Shown here in pieces: positions 9,467-18,164 of a DNA stretch of 64,000 bases. The first letter of the stretch is position 1. Each line of letters begins with the position of its first letter. This DNA is from Nannocystis pusilla (lineage in GTDB: Bacteria; Myxococcota_A; Polyangia; Nannocystales; Nannocystaceae), in NCBI RefSeq assembly GCF_026626665.1, contig NZ_JAPNKE010000002.1, positions 9,072,001 through 9,136,000 of the forward strand. The letters are read 5' to 3'. Under the pieces are notes generated by a model, which was not told the DNA's origin, ran no database searches, and saw nothing but the letters and a program-made list of their open reading frames with translations. A program made the translations under genes and the position numbers.

Positions 9467-10383
9467 CAGGCTGTCGGCTCGGGGTGGGCGGCCAGCCACT
9501 CGTCGATGACGTGGACGCGGTCCGGGCGGCTGCGGCGGTCGCCGAGGACGCACCGGCGGGCCGCGAGGGCGCTGGCGCGGGCGGCCGCGGGATCGCGCGG
9601 CCAGAGGGCGCGGGCGAGGAGGAAGTGGCCGCGGGCGAGCAGGGCGGCCGGGGCGGGGGTCGAGGCGACGACCGCGAGGGCGTCGACGAAGCTGCGCTCG
9701 GCGGCGTCGCGCTGGCCGAGCTGGAGCTGGGCCTGGCCGCGGGTCATCCGCACCAGCGCGAGCGCGGGCCCGGCCTCGCCGCTGCAGCCGTCGAAGATCT
9801 GCAGCGCCCGCTCGAGGTGGGTCAGCGCCTCGGCGGCCCGCCGCAGCCGCAGCAGGACGGAGCCGAGGCTGGTCAGGGTGGTGGCGACCGTGGCGTGGGC
9901 CCAGCCGAGGACGCGCACCTTGATCGCCAGGGCGCCGAGGAAGTGGGTCTCGGCCTCCTGCAGCTGGCCGCGGCGGCGGGCGACGAAGCCGAGGTTGTGC
10001 AGGAGGACCGCGTCCTCGAGGCCGAGGGTGGGCCGCAGCGCCCGCGCGAGCTCGAGGCCGAGCTCGAACAGCGCCTCGGCCTGCGAGAGGTCGCCGCGGT
10101 GGACGGCGACCACGCCGAGCCGCCCAAACGCCTGCGGCAGGCCGAGCCGGGCCACGCCGCCGCAGCGCTGGCGCAGCTGCAGGGCGCCGCGGAAGTGCTG
10201 CTCGGCGGCGACGAGGTCGCGGTTGCTCAGGGCGACCTGGCCCAGGCGCTCGGCGAGCGCGAGGGCGTCGGCGTCGCGCGCGTCGACCCGCGAATCGGGG
10301 TCGGCCACCGGGGCGGAGACGGGGGAGAAGAAGAGGGTCGGAGAGACGTCGTCGGCGGCGTCGTCGGCGTAGAAGTGCAGCAT
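9466..10383 (-). CDS. Tetratricopeptide-repeat protein
   Basis: A 305-residue helical-repeat protein starting at ATG 10383. Several TPR units are visible, with the usual Ala/Leu/Gly pattern (for example LGQVALSNRDLVAAEQHF and LGFVARRRGQLQEAETHF). No signal peptide or catalytic motif is seen, so it is likely a protein-interaction module. It is divergent from the FHA/AAA+ activator gene across 175 bp and is upstream of the cytochrome operon on the same strand. Its TGA (9466-9468) overlaps the last hexamer of the repeat array. Confidence 0.8.
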   Translation of the reverse strand: MLHFYADDAADDVSPTLFFSPVSAPVADPDSRVDARDADALALAERLGQVALSNRDLVAAEQHFRGALQLRQRCGGVARLGLPQAFGRLGVVAVHRGDLSQAEALFELGLELARALRPTLGLEDAVLLHNLGFVARRRGQLQEAETHFLGALAIKVRVLGWAHATVATTLTSLGSVLLRLRRAAEALTHLERALQIFDGCSGEAGPALALVRMTRGQAQLQLGQRDAAERSFVDALAVVASTPAPAALLARGHFLLARALWPRDPAAARASALAARRCVLGDRRSRPDRVHVIDEWLAAHPEPTA

Positions 10384-10558
10384 CGGGTCCTCGCTCCCAT
10401 CCCAGGGAGCAATCGATGCGCCGCGGCCTCGCGCCGATGAAAATCAACGGGTTGCCGGCGACGTGTGACCGCGGTTCCGCGGACTTCAGGCCGCTTTGCG
10501 GACTGGGGGCGCATTGCGGTGTTTGACAGTCCGCGGCGGGCCGTGCGATCGATCGAAG

Positions 10559-11962
10559 ATGGAGCCGGAGGACGACACCCCGACGCGCGCGGTCGCCCGC
10601 GGCACCGTCGGCTACGAACGCCTGGGCCGCGTCAGCCTCAAGGTGCTGAGCGGGCCCGACGCCGGCCGGGTGGTGCAGGTCCCGATCGGCCGGGGGCAGC
10701 AGATCCGCGGCGGCCGCAGCGAGACCTGCCACGTCGTCCTCCGCGACGACGACCAGGTCAGCGGGGTCCACTTCTCGCTGCATTTCGAACCGGTCGGGGC
10801 GGTGCTGCGCGACCTCGACAGCACCAACGGGGTGTACGTCCACGAGGTGCGGGTGCGCGAGGCGATCATCGAGCTCGACACGGTGTTCCGCGTCGGCGCG
10901 ACGGCGCTGCAGCTGACCGCCGCCGAGCGCGTGGTGGTGCCGCTGTCGGCCAAGGACCACTTCGGCGAGCTGTACGGCTGGTGCCCCGAGATGCGCGAGC
11001 TGTTCGACGAGCTGGAGCGCGTGGCGGCGATGCCGTCGAGCGCGCTGCGGGTGCTCATCACCGGCGAGACGGGCACCGGCAAGGAGCTGGTGGCGCGCGG
11101 GCTGCACGACCTGTCGGAGCGGGCGCAGCACCCGTTCGTGGTGCTCGACTGCAGCACGCTGCCGCGCGAGCTGGCGGAGGCGATCGTGCTCGGCTACGGC
11201 CGCGGGGCGTTCACCCACGCGGCGCCGGAGCAGCCGGGGGTGTTCGAGCAGGCGCACCGCGGCACGCTGTTCCTCGACGAGCTCGGCGAGCTGCCGCTCG
11301 ACCTCCAGCCGAAGCTCTTGCGGGTGCTCGAGCGCGGCGAGGTGGCGCGCTTCAACGAGCGCAACAAGCTGCGCAAGGTCGACGTGCGGGTGATCTGCGC
11401 GACCAACCGCGACCTGCAGAAGATGGTCAGCGAGGGCCGGTTCCGCAGCGACCTGTACTTCCGCATCTACGGCAAGCACGTCGAGCTGCCGAGCCTGAGC
11501 GAGCGCGGCGACGACGTGATCCTGCTGGCCGAGCGGTTCTTGCGGGCGATGGGCGAGTCGCTCGGGACGCCGCCGAAGCAGCTCACCGCGGCGGCGCACC
11601 AGGCCCTGCGCGCGGCGCCGTGGCCGGGCAACGTCCGTCAGCTCAAGCAGGTGATCGAGTGCGCGGCCCAGCTGACGCGCGGGCCGACGATCGACGCGCG
11701 CGACCTCCACCTCGGCCCCGGCGGGATCACGCGCCGCGACCAGCTCGACGCCAGCCCGCTGCTGTCGCTGCGCTGGGACGAGGCGCAGGTCGGGTTCCAG
11801 CGCGAGTACTTCAAGGCGCTGATGCAGCGGGTCGGGGCCCGGCGCGGGTGGATCGGTCGCGCCGCCGAGCTCGCCGGGATGGACCGCAGCGGGTTCGTCA
11901 AGGCGCTCAAGCGCCTCGGGCTGTACCGCCATGCGATGGAGGACGCGGCCGAGGAGCCGTGA
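10559..11962 (+). CDS. FHA-domain sigma54-type transcriptional activator
   Basis: A 467-residue protein starting at MEPEDDTPTR. An FHA domain (about 25-118, with DSTNG at 87-91) would bind phosphothreonine, linking it to the Ser/Thr kinases common in this genome. The AAA+ domain has Walker A GETGTGKE at 169-176 and Walker B LFLDE at 237-241. The sigma54-contacting loop reads GAFTHA at 216-221 instead of GAFTGA, a change that could alter or abolish sigma54 contact. The C terminus is a Fis-like helix-turn-helix (GRAAELAGMDRSGFVKAL). A TTGACA at 10522-10527 may be a -35 element. It is divergent from the TPR gene, a plausible partner or target. Confidence 0.9.
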   Translation: MEPEDDTPTRAVARGTVGYERLGRVSLKVLSGPDAGRVVQVPIGRGQQIRGGRSETCHVVLRDDDQVSGVHFSLHFEPVGAVLRDLDSTNGVYVHEVRVREAIIELDTVFRVGATALQLTAAERVVVPLSAKDHFGELYGWCPEMRELFDELERVAAMPSSALRVLITGETGTGKELVARGLHDLSERAQHPFVVLDCSTLPRELAEAIVLGYGRGAFTHAAPEQPGVFEQAHRGTLFLDELGELPLDLQPKLLRVLERGEVARFNERNKLRKVDVRVICATNRDLQKMVSEGRFRSDLYFRIYGKHVELPSLSERGDDVILLAERFLRAMGESLGTPPKQLTAAAHQALRAAPWPGNVRQLKQVIECAAQLTRGPTIDARDLHLGPGGITRRDQLDASPLLSLRWDEAQVGFQREYFKALMQRVGARRGWIGRAAELAGMDRSGFVKALKRLGLYRHAMEDAAEEP

Positions 11963-12020
11963 CGGGCGGGCGCTCCCGCGCGAGGCGGGTGGCGAAAGCA
12001 CGATTGTGCCGGGCGTACTG

Positions 12021-12049
12021 TTGACATTCGCGGCTGGTCGTTCTATACC
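12021..12049 (+). promoter_or_regulatory. Near-consensus sigma70 promoter
   Basis: TTGACA at 12021-12026 and TATACC at 12044-12049 with an ideal 17-bp spacer. This is a strong match, uncommon in such G+C-rich DNA. The predicted start is near 12056, just before a small frame (ATG 12060) and about 220 bp before the tRNA-like gene. Confidence 0.65.
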
Positions 12050-12059
12050 TCTCTTCACC

Positions 12060-12155
12060 ATGCAGGCGACCCGACAGCTCGACCCTCGCCCGCGGCTCCG
12101 CGCCGCGCGCCAGGTCGCGATTGCGCAGTCCCTGCCGCTGGCGCTGTTTATGTAG
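12060..12155 (+). CDS. Possible 31-residue small protein, nearly leaderless
   Basis: ATG 12060 to TAG 12155 encodes a basic N-terminal half (MQATRQLDPRPRLRAARQ) and a hydrophobic end (SLPLALFM). It starts only about 4 nt from the predicted transcription start and has no Shine-Dalgarno. It could be a leaderless small protein or a chance frame in a non-coding transcript. Confidence 0.25.
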   Translation: MQATRQLDPRPRLRAARQVAIAQSLPLALFM

Positions 12156-12188
12156 CCAGGTCGGCTCCGAGCCCCGGAGCCGCCCTGG
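12156..12188 (+). ncRNA. Strong two-part RNA hairpin downstream of the promoter
   Basis: An inner stem GGCTCCG-AGCCC-CGGAGCC is flanked by an outer stem CCAGG/CCTGG. It lies between the promoter at 12021-12049 and the tRNA-like gene. It could be a processing signal, an attenuator or part of a structured RNA. No known RNA family is recognised. Confidence 0.4.
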
Positions 12189-12278
12189 CGTGCGCTCCGG
12201 CCTGTCCCCGGCTCGTCCACGCGATTACGCGTGATTGCGAGTCCGCGCGAGCAGGCCGTCGCAGCGGTGCGTATCAGC

Positions 12279-12351
12279 GCCCAGAAAGCTAACCGGGTGG
12301 AAGCACTCCGCTGAAGCCGGAGAGGGGTTGGTTCGAGTCCAACTCTGGGCA
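12279..12351 (+). tRNA. tRNA-Phe-like gene, anticodon GAA, with a non-canonical D arm
   Basis: Acceptor stem GCCCAGA (12279-12285) pairs with TCTGGGC (12344-12350) and A follows as discriminator. The anticodon arm CTCCG-CTGAAGC-CGGAG (12306-12322) carries GAA at 12313-12315. The T arm GTTGG-TTCGAGT-CCAAC (12327-12343) is canonical. The D arm is poor: only three good pairs, no U at position 8, C where a purine is usual at 15. The 3' CCA is not encoded. It may be a genuine but odd tRNA-Phe or a tRNA-like remnant. Confidence 0.55.
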
Positions 12352-12368
12352 TTCGCCTTCGTGCGAAA

Positions 12369-12435
12369 GAATGCACATTGCGATCGCGCGATCGCCAGTG
12401 TGTGCATTCGCGAGGGCGCGGAGAGATCCGCGCCC
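12369..12435. terminator. Two strong inverted repeats between convergent units
   Basis: Hairpin A (12369-12409) has outer arms GAATGCACA/TGTGCATTC and inner arms GCGATCG/CGATCGC. Hairpin B (12414-12435) is GGGCGCGGA-GAGA-TCCGCGCCC, a 9-bp stem with a GNRA-type loop. B lies 14 bp past the pectinacetylesterase stop and downstream of the tRNA-like gene, so it could end transcription from both sides. Confidence 0.6.
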
Positions 12436-12449
12436 CCGATTGATAATTG

Positions 12450-13744
12450 TCAGGGGCTGACGTGGCTGGCTTCGCCGGCCAGGAGCGCCTCGATCCACGC
12501 GGTCAGCGGCACGCCGCCGACCTCGGTCGAATAAAAGTCGGGGCTGGAGAGGATCGTGTGGCCGGTGCCGGGGACGAAGTAACTGCCCCACGGGGCCCTC
12601 GCCGAGGATCTCGTCGCGCAGCTCGTACAGGCCGGCCTCGAAGGCCTCGCCGGTGTAGCTGCCGCCGCTGCAGTCCTCGAGGCCGTAGCCGAAGAAGGTC
12701 CGGATCACGCCGTCCCGTTCGCTCGAGAACAGGGCCAGGCGCTGGTCGCTCCACTTCTCGCCGAGGTAGGTGGCGAGGTTGGAGATCCCCCGCCGTCTTC
12801 GCCGAAGCAGTCGGCGCAGTCGGCCGGCAGGGTGGCGTCGAAGTTGAAGAGGTCGCGCCACAGCTGCATGCACACGGGCATGTACTGGTCGGACATCGGC
12901 GGGCCGGAGTCGTCGAGCAGGGTGACGGCGCTGCCCGGGAAGGCCTCGGCGATCCGGTCGTAGTTGAGCGCGGCCCCGAAGCCGCCGGCGCTGCTGCCGG
13001 TGACGAGGACGTGGCCCGCATCTTGGAAGGTCGGGACGAGCCGCTCGAGGTAGGCGGCGACGTTGCGGTAGCCGACGAACTGCTGGGCCCCGAGGACGCC
13101 GTCGATGCCGACGTTCTCGCGGTCGCCGGCGTGGACGTCACCGGTGCAGTACGGGACGTAGATGAAGCTCCAGTCGCGCACCGGGTTCTGCGGGTCGTCG
13201 TCGAAGATGCCGCCCTGGCCGATGCCGAGAGCCCAGGCGTCGAACTTGAACTCGCCGAAGTTTTTCCAGAGCTCGTTGAGGGCGCAGGTGTCCGAGTTGA
13301 AGCAGGCGCCGCCGCCCTCGAAGTAGATGACGAGGTCGTCGCCGGCGCCGTAGCGCACGCCGATGCCGGTGGTCGAACCATCGCGGCACATGGAGTCGGG
13401 GAAGGGGACCCACGACCAACTGCCGGGCGGCCCTGACGGCAAGGGCTCGCCGTCCCACGGCGAGGGCTCGTCGCCGGTGGTGCCGTCCGTGGTGTCTGCG
13501 CCCGTGGAGTCGGGAAGACCGGAGGTCGAGGTGTCGGGAAGGCCGGAGGTCGCGTCGCCGGTGGCCGAGTCGGTGGTGGTGGAAGTGGACCCAGTGCTGC
13601 CGGTCGGAGGCGCTTCGGGGGTGGTGCCCGTGCCGGTGTCGGCGGTGCTGCTGGCTTCGCTCGCGGAGGCGACGGAATCCCGGGATCTCCGCAGGCCGAG
13701 CTCAGCAGAAGGATGACGATCAAGGGCGGTCGAGTGCGCAACAT
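12450..13744 (-). CDS. Pectinacetylesterase/Notum-like lipoprotein (three frameshifts)
   Basis: A serine hydrolase of the pectinacetylesterase (Notum) family. The N terminus MLRTRPPLIVILLLSSACG (ATG 13744) is a lipoprotein signal with Cys 18, followed by a Thr/Ser/Gly/Asp-rich linker typical of Nannocystaceae surface proteins. Family motifs are YFEGGGACFN (oxyanion region), nucleophile motif TGSSAGGFGA, DDSGPP, and a late GHTIL that carries the catalytic His. One-base frame changes are needed near 13680, 12790 and 12595; across them the protein reads to WIEALLAGEASHVSP and TGA at 12450. Every family motif survives, so assembly error is more likely than decay. Substrate unknown; an acyl ester is expected. 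Confidence 0.78.
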
Positions 13745-13850
13745 CGCCCACGACTGTAACTGGAGCCACAGTTAGTGAGGGATGCCGGGGCTCGTGACCT
13801 AGATCTGCGGGCGTCCGCATCAGGGCGCGGAGGAGGAGCGGACAGGTGGG

Positions 13851-14250
13851 TTGCCGCAATCGGCAAAGGTCGGACCTCGGCCTCGCCGGAAACAGCAGCG
13901 CATGGCCGCGGCTCATCGCCGCTCTGAACATGCTCAAGTGCTGGACGGGCACCCCAGTGACGGGGACTTCAGCAGCAGGCAACCGCCGCGGCTGTCGTCT
14001 CCGCGCTGCCGCACTCGGCAGGCGAACGGGGTCGGGGCAGAGGCCGCACCTCGGCAGGGACGGTGTTGCGTGTTGCCGAAAGCGGCAAGCGGCGCAGGTG
14101 GGGGCCGAGCCGCGAGGCCGGTGTTCCGTGTTGCCGCGCTCGGCAGGCGGGCGCAGATCGCGGCGATACAGCGCTGTCGACGAGGCCAGCGGGGGCCGAG
14201 GAGCAGCACCGTCGACGAGGCCGATGCTCCCGAGTTGCCGCGATCGGCAA
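13851..14250. repeat. Cluster of five TTGCCG-N4-CGGCAA dyads
   Basis: Dyads at 13851-13866, 14006-14021, 14073-14088, 14131-14146 and 14235-14250. Stems are YTGCCG/CGGCAR; the loops are CAAT, CACT, AAAG, CGCT and CGAT. They fill the 517-bp gap between the esterase gene start (13744) and the DUF255 gene stop (14262). The family differs in sequence and spacing from the TGTCC dyads. No gene is seen in this gap. Confidence 0.88.
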
Positions 14251-14261
14251 GTCGGCGCGGC

Positions 14262-16099
14262 TCAGGGGCGGGCGATGCCGCGCAGGAAGGCCTCGGCGGA
14301 CTTGTCGAAGCGGCCGGGATCGGTGATGGGGGTCGAGCAGGCGGAGTCGGTGCAGAGGTAGGCGGCCGCCTTTTTTAAATCGGGGTAGCGGGTGCCGGGG
14401 GCGCTGAGGCTGATGTTGCCGCGCGGCTCGTCGTAGGCGAGGGCGGCTCGCAGGAGCGCCTGGGCGGTCGGGTCGTCGGGGCGGCCGACCACGGTGATGT
14501 CGATCGGGGTGGCGGTGAGCTCGGCGAGGGCGAGCAGGTAGTCGCCGACCTGGCGCATCTGGGCCTTCACGGCCTCGGGCTGGGAGATCGATCGGATCGC
14601 CAGCTCGGCCGCCTTGGCGTAGGGGAGGTCGTCGGCGTCGTGGTCGAGGCCGCGGTGGAGCTCGAGGAGGAAGCGGGCCATCCGCGCGTTGTCGTCGAAC
14701 GGCTTGCGCCGCTCGGCGAAGGCGCCGGTCGCCTCGGGGTCGACGGTGTGGGCGTAGAAACCTCCGGCAGGGTCGGCGAGCTCGCGCAGCGAGAAGTCGG
14801 CGACGTCGCGCGCGAGCTGCTGCCACTTGGCGTCGCCGGTGTTGCGCCACAGCGCGAGCAGGCCGCGGCCGACCTCGACCTGGTCGCTGAGGTGGAGCAG
14901 GCCGCGGTCGCCTTCGGCGTGGCGGAAGCCGCCGCGGTCGTCGCGACAGGTCCGGACCAATCGCTCGCCGGCCTGCAGCGCGGCGGTCCGCGCAGCCTCG
15001 TCGGGGGCGACCGCGTCGAGCAGGAGGAGGCCGCGCAGGATGGCGCCGTTGCGGTCGGCGTAGACGTGGGTGTCGATGACGGGGATGCCGAGGGCGCGGC
15101 GGGCGGCGTCGTCCTTGGCGTAGTACTCGTCCCCGAGGACAGGTTCTTTGCGACCTGTCGGAAGACGCAGGTCGGCGTCCTGGCTGGTGTAGAAGCCGCC
15201 GTCGGGGTCGCGCCAGAACTGCAGGAGGTAGCGGGCGATGTCGCCGGCGGCGGCGCGCCACTTGGGGTCGCGGGTGCGCCGGTAGGCGAGGGCGTAGCTC
15301 TCGAGCGCGCCGGCTTGGATGGGGGCGATCTTCTCGAAGTGCGGGTCGGTCCACACGCCGTGGACGCTGTACTGGTACATGCCGCCCCACACGGGGTCGA
15401 TGAGGTTGCGCTGGCGATCGAGGACGAGGAGGCCGCGCTCCTGCCAGGCTGTCTCTTGGTACAGGTAGGCGCGCAGCAGGCTGTACTCGTTGTTGGCGGC
15501 CAGCGGGTACTTCTGTTTGCGACCCCAGCCGGCTTGGTCGTCGTCCCAGGTGCGGTCGAGCTGGTCGCTGGCGATCTTCCGCAGGTCGAGGAGGTCGCCG
15601 CCGCGCGGCGGGGGGCAGGCAGGGCGACGCGACCGGTGAGCTTGCCGGCCTTCTGATCGGCGACGAGCCGGCGCAGCAGGGCGGCGAACTCGCGCGGGTC
15701 CTGGTAGCCGCGCAGCTCGAGCACGGGGCGGGCGTCGCTGGTGAGGATGGCGGTCGCAGGCCAGCCCCAGTCGGCGTAGCGCTCGGCGACGTCGGGTCGA
15801 GCGTCGCTGTCGACGCGGATGGCGACGAAGTGCTCGGCGAGCAGGGCGGCGACCTCGGGGTCGGCGTAGGTCTCCTCGTCCATGACGTGACACCAGTGAC
15901 ACCAGCTGGCGATGACGTCGACGAGGATGATCTTGCGCTCCGACTTCGCGGCGGCGAACACGGCCGGCTCCCAGCCGCGCCAGGCGGTCTCGGCGTGCGC
16001 GGCCGGAGCGGTCGGCGGGGCGGCGGGCTGCTTCTTTTGACAAGATGTCCCGAAGGACAGGAGCGAGGCTGCGAGCGCGACGGCGAGGCGGGCGGGCAC
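14262..16099 (-). CDS. Thioredoxin-domain (DUF255/YyaL-type) protein, exported (one frameshift)
   Basis: Starts at GTG 16099 with a signal sequence (ARLAVALAASLLSFGTSC). Then comes a thioredoxin-like domain with WCHWCHVM at about 66-73 and the family pattern DEETYADPEVA. The long second half is an alpha-barrel (six-hairpin) domain: SLLRAYLYQETAWQERGL, GGFYTSQDAD, KPFDDNARMARFLLEL. This is the DUF255/spermatogenesis-associated-20-like family; its reaction is not established. A frame change near 15600-15620 in a GC-rich run joins the two parts. Dyad repeats fall in the signal peptide (16043-16062) and at 15125-15172. Confidence 0.83.
15125..15172. repeat. Two TGTCC-type dyads inside the DUF255 gene
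   Basis: 15125-15144 has a good right half (GGACAGGT). 15153-15172 reads ACCTGTCG GAAG ACGCAGGT. They start 28 bp (2 x 14) apart. They encode the loop after GGFYTSQDADLR. Confidence 0.7.
16043..16062. repeat. TGTCC-N4-GGACA dyad in a signal peptide
   Basis: AGATGTCC CGAA GGACAGGA, exact core. It encodes the LSFGTS part of the DUF255 signal sequence. Confidence 0.88.
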
Positions 16100-16199
16100 G
16101 GGCGAGGTTACGCGGGGCGCGAGGGGGCGGATCAAGGCCGCCAGGATCGGCGAATCACGGGCGCGGCGCGAGAGGGCGCGGAGCGTCACGGAGGCGGCG

Positions 16200-16475
16200 C
16201 GAGCGGCGAAGCTCGCGGGCCCGGGCGAAGCACAGGCGGAGCGCGAGAGGGCAATGGGCGCGGAAGCTCGCAGGCCCGGGAGAGCACGCGAGAGGGCGAT
16301 GGGTGGCGAGGCTCGCAGGCCCAGGGGAGCACGCGAGAGGGCGATGGGTGGCGAGGCTCGCAGGCCCCGAGGTAGCACGCGAGAGGGCGATGGGCGGCGA
16401 GGCTCGCAAGCCCGGGGGAAGCACAGGCGGGGCGCGAGCGGGCGACGGGCGGCGAGGCCCGCAGGTTCTCGCCAT
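16200..16475. repeat. Tandem ~45-bp repeat, about six units
   Basis: Units begin at about 16200, then 16245, 16290, 16335, 16381 and 16436. The best-kept unit reads GAGAGGGCGATGGGTGGCGA and then GGCTCGCAGGCCC...GAGCACGC. Units 3 and 4 are nearly identical; the outer ones have drifted. The array fills the gap between the DUF255 gene start and the barrel-protein stop. It has no spacers of changing sequence, so it is not a CRISPR. Confidence 0.85.
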
Positions 16476-16545
16476 GGGGGAGCGCAGGCGCGCGGCGCGG
16501 CTGCAGTCCCGGTGAAGGCGGGCTCGTGAGTCGCGAGCGGCCGGC

Positions 16546-17458
16546 TCAGGCGGGCGGCGGGACCGGCAGGTTCTCGCCGGGCGGCGGGACGGGGGAGGTC
16601 TCGGTCGGCGTGGCCGCGGGCGGGGGCGTGGCCGCGGGCGGATTTGCGGGCGAGGGCGTCTCGACCGGCGTCGGCGGGGGCGTGGGCTGCGGCGGACCCT
16701 CGGGCGGAGCTTCGACCGGGGCAGCGGGGGTCGGCGGCGGGCTGGCGTTCGGGACAGGTTGGGCCGGCGCCGGGTAGGACGAGGCGGGCGGCGGGGTGTA
16801 TTGGGCCGGGGGCGAGGGCTGCGAGGGCGGCGAGGCCTGGCGGCGACCGCCGAGGCCGAACACGAGGCCGGCGCGGAAGCCCCAGGTGAAGCCGCAGGCG
16901 TAGTCGGTGATCGGGTCGAGGTAATTGTAGGCCTCCTGGCAGCGATCTTTCGTGAACCGCATGCCGAGGCCGATGCCGAGGTCGAGCCACAAGGAGCCGC
17001 CGGCGCGGAACATGACGCCGGGGCCGATGGTCCACTGGCCCATCACGCCGCGCTGCTTGTTGAGGAACACGGGGCCGACGCCGAAGGAGAGGTACGGGGC
17101 GACCCGCTCGCCGCGATAGATGACCCACAAGAGGCTGGGCGTGAGGCTGAACTCGTTGGTGGGGATCTTGGCGAAGATGTCGGGGCCGACCTGCTCTTTG
17201 AAGTACTGCGAGTAAAAGGTGGTGACGTTGCGCAGGTGCAAGCCGACGGCGAAACCACCGGCGACGAAGTAGCTGGCGCCGGCGCCGACGAGCAAGGAGC
17301 CGCCGTAGTTGCGCGAGAAGGAGCCGCCGAGCGAGAAGCTGGGCAAGATGGTGCCGCGGCGGAAGGGGCGATAGTCGTCGTCGGCCTGGGCGGCCCGGAC
17401 CGGCAGGGCGAGAGCGACGAGAGCAGTGAGGACGACGGTTCGGCGCACGGAACCTCCG
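16546..17458 (-). CDS. Outer-membrane beta-barrel protein with Pro-rich C-terminal tail
   Basis: About 303 residues from GTG 17458, preceded by a strong Shine-Dalgarno (GGAGG, 4 nt spacing). The signal peptide VRRTVVLTALVALALPVRAAQA leads into alternating beta-strand sequence (GTILPSFSLGGSFSRNYGG, LLVGAGASYFVAGGFAVGL, YLSFGVGPVFL) typical of small outer-membrane barrels. The last ~95 residues are Pro/Ala/Thr-rich and low complexity (PPPTPAAPVEAPPEGPP), which is unusual after a barrel and may reach the periplasm or surface. A half-dyad (GGACAGGT) at 16752-16759 lies in the tail. No specific family is recognised. Confidence 0.78.
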
Positions 17459-18164
17459 GCGAGGACGCTTGGAGATGGTCGCGCAAAGCGCGGCGCGGCG
17501 CAAAGGCCGACATCGCGGTCCGAGAAGGCTATCACCCGCGACACGCGAAGCCAGCCCGCTGGCGCACACGCGGCCGCCGGCCCGCGGCCGAGCCCGGCAA
17601 GATCGCGCTCGCCCGCCTCACGCGAGGCCCGCGGACGGATCGCTCGCGGTGGGGGGAGAGGGCGGCCAGGCGAGCACCCGGGGCTCGCGCACCGAGGGGT
17701 CGGGCAGGCCGCGGCGATGCCCGGCGGCGACGACCGAGGTTGTGGGGCTCGCGGAACCGGATGCTGGTGACATGTCCTTTGAGGCATGTTGAAGATGTCG
17801 CGCTCTGGCTGCGCCTCCATCCGCGCTTCGACCCGCGGGCGGGGTCGTTCACGGACCTGCCCGAGAGGCTCGCGCGCTGAGGCGTCGCGCGGGGGACTCG
17901 AAGCGCCGGACGGCATGGGCCCTCCACCGCGTGGGTCGGTGGCTGCGGCGGAGCGGTGATCGGCGCACCGCGCGAAACGAGTGCAACGACGATGACGCCG
18001 GCTCGTCTTACTGACGAAGGCGCCGATCGATGGCGGACCGGTCAGGCCAGGTCATAGCATGTCCTTTAGAACATGTCCCATGCAACATTGTTGAAGCGCA
18101 TGCCCAACGAATACGTCCGTCGCCGCCGGGCTGAGGGCTGAATCGGCGGTGCGGACTGGATGGG
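17459..18164. other. 706-bp gap without a convincing gene
   Basis: No frame here has a recognisable domain or a good start. It holds dyad repeats at 17770-17789 (ACATGTCC TTTG AGGCATGT) and 18057-18090, where GCATGTCC TTTA GAACATGT overlaps ACATGTCC CATG CAACATTG, with hexamers 14 bp apart. Confidence 0.6.

Noticed and set aside
12060-12435. tmRNA
   Set aside because: There is no alanine-type acceptor (GGGGC...), the tRNA-like part has a full anticodon arm, and the small frame does not end in an ALAA-type tag.
16200-16475. Possible CRISPR array or repeat protein gene
   Set aside because: Units are directly adjacent without unique spacers. Translating either strand gives Pro/Ser/Arg-rich sequence without a start in good context.
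17532-17927. A 131-codon minus-strand frame in the 17.5-18.1 kb gap
   Set aside because: Arg/Pro/Ser-rich, no domain or ribosome binding site, and codon use unlike genes.
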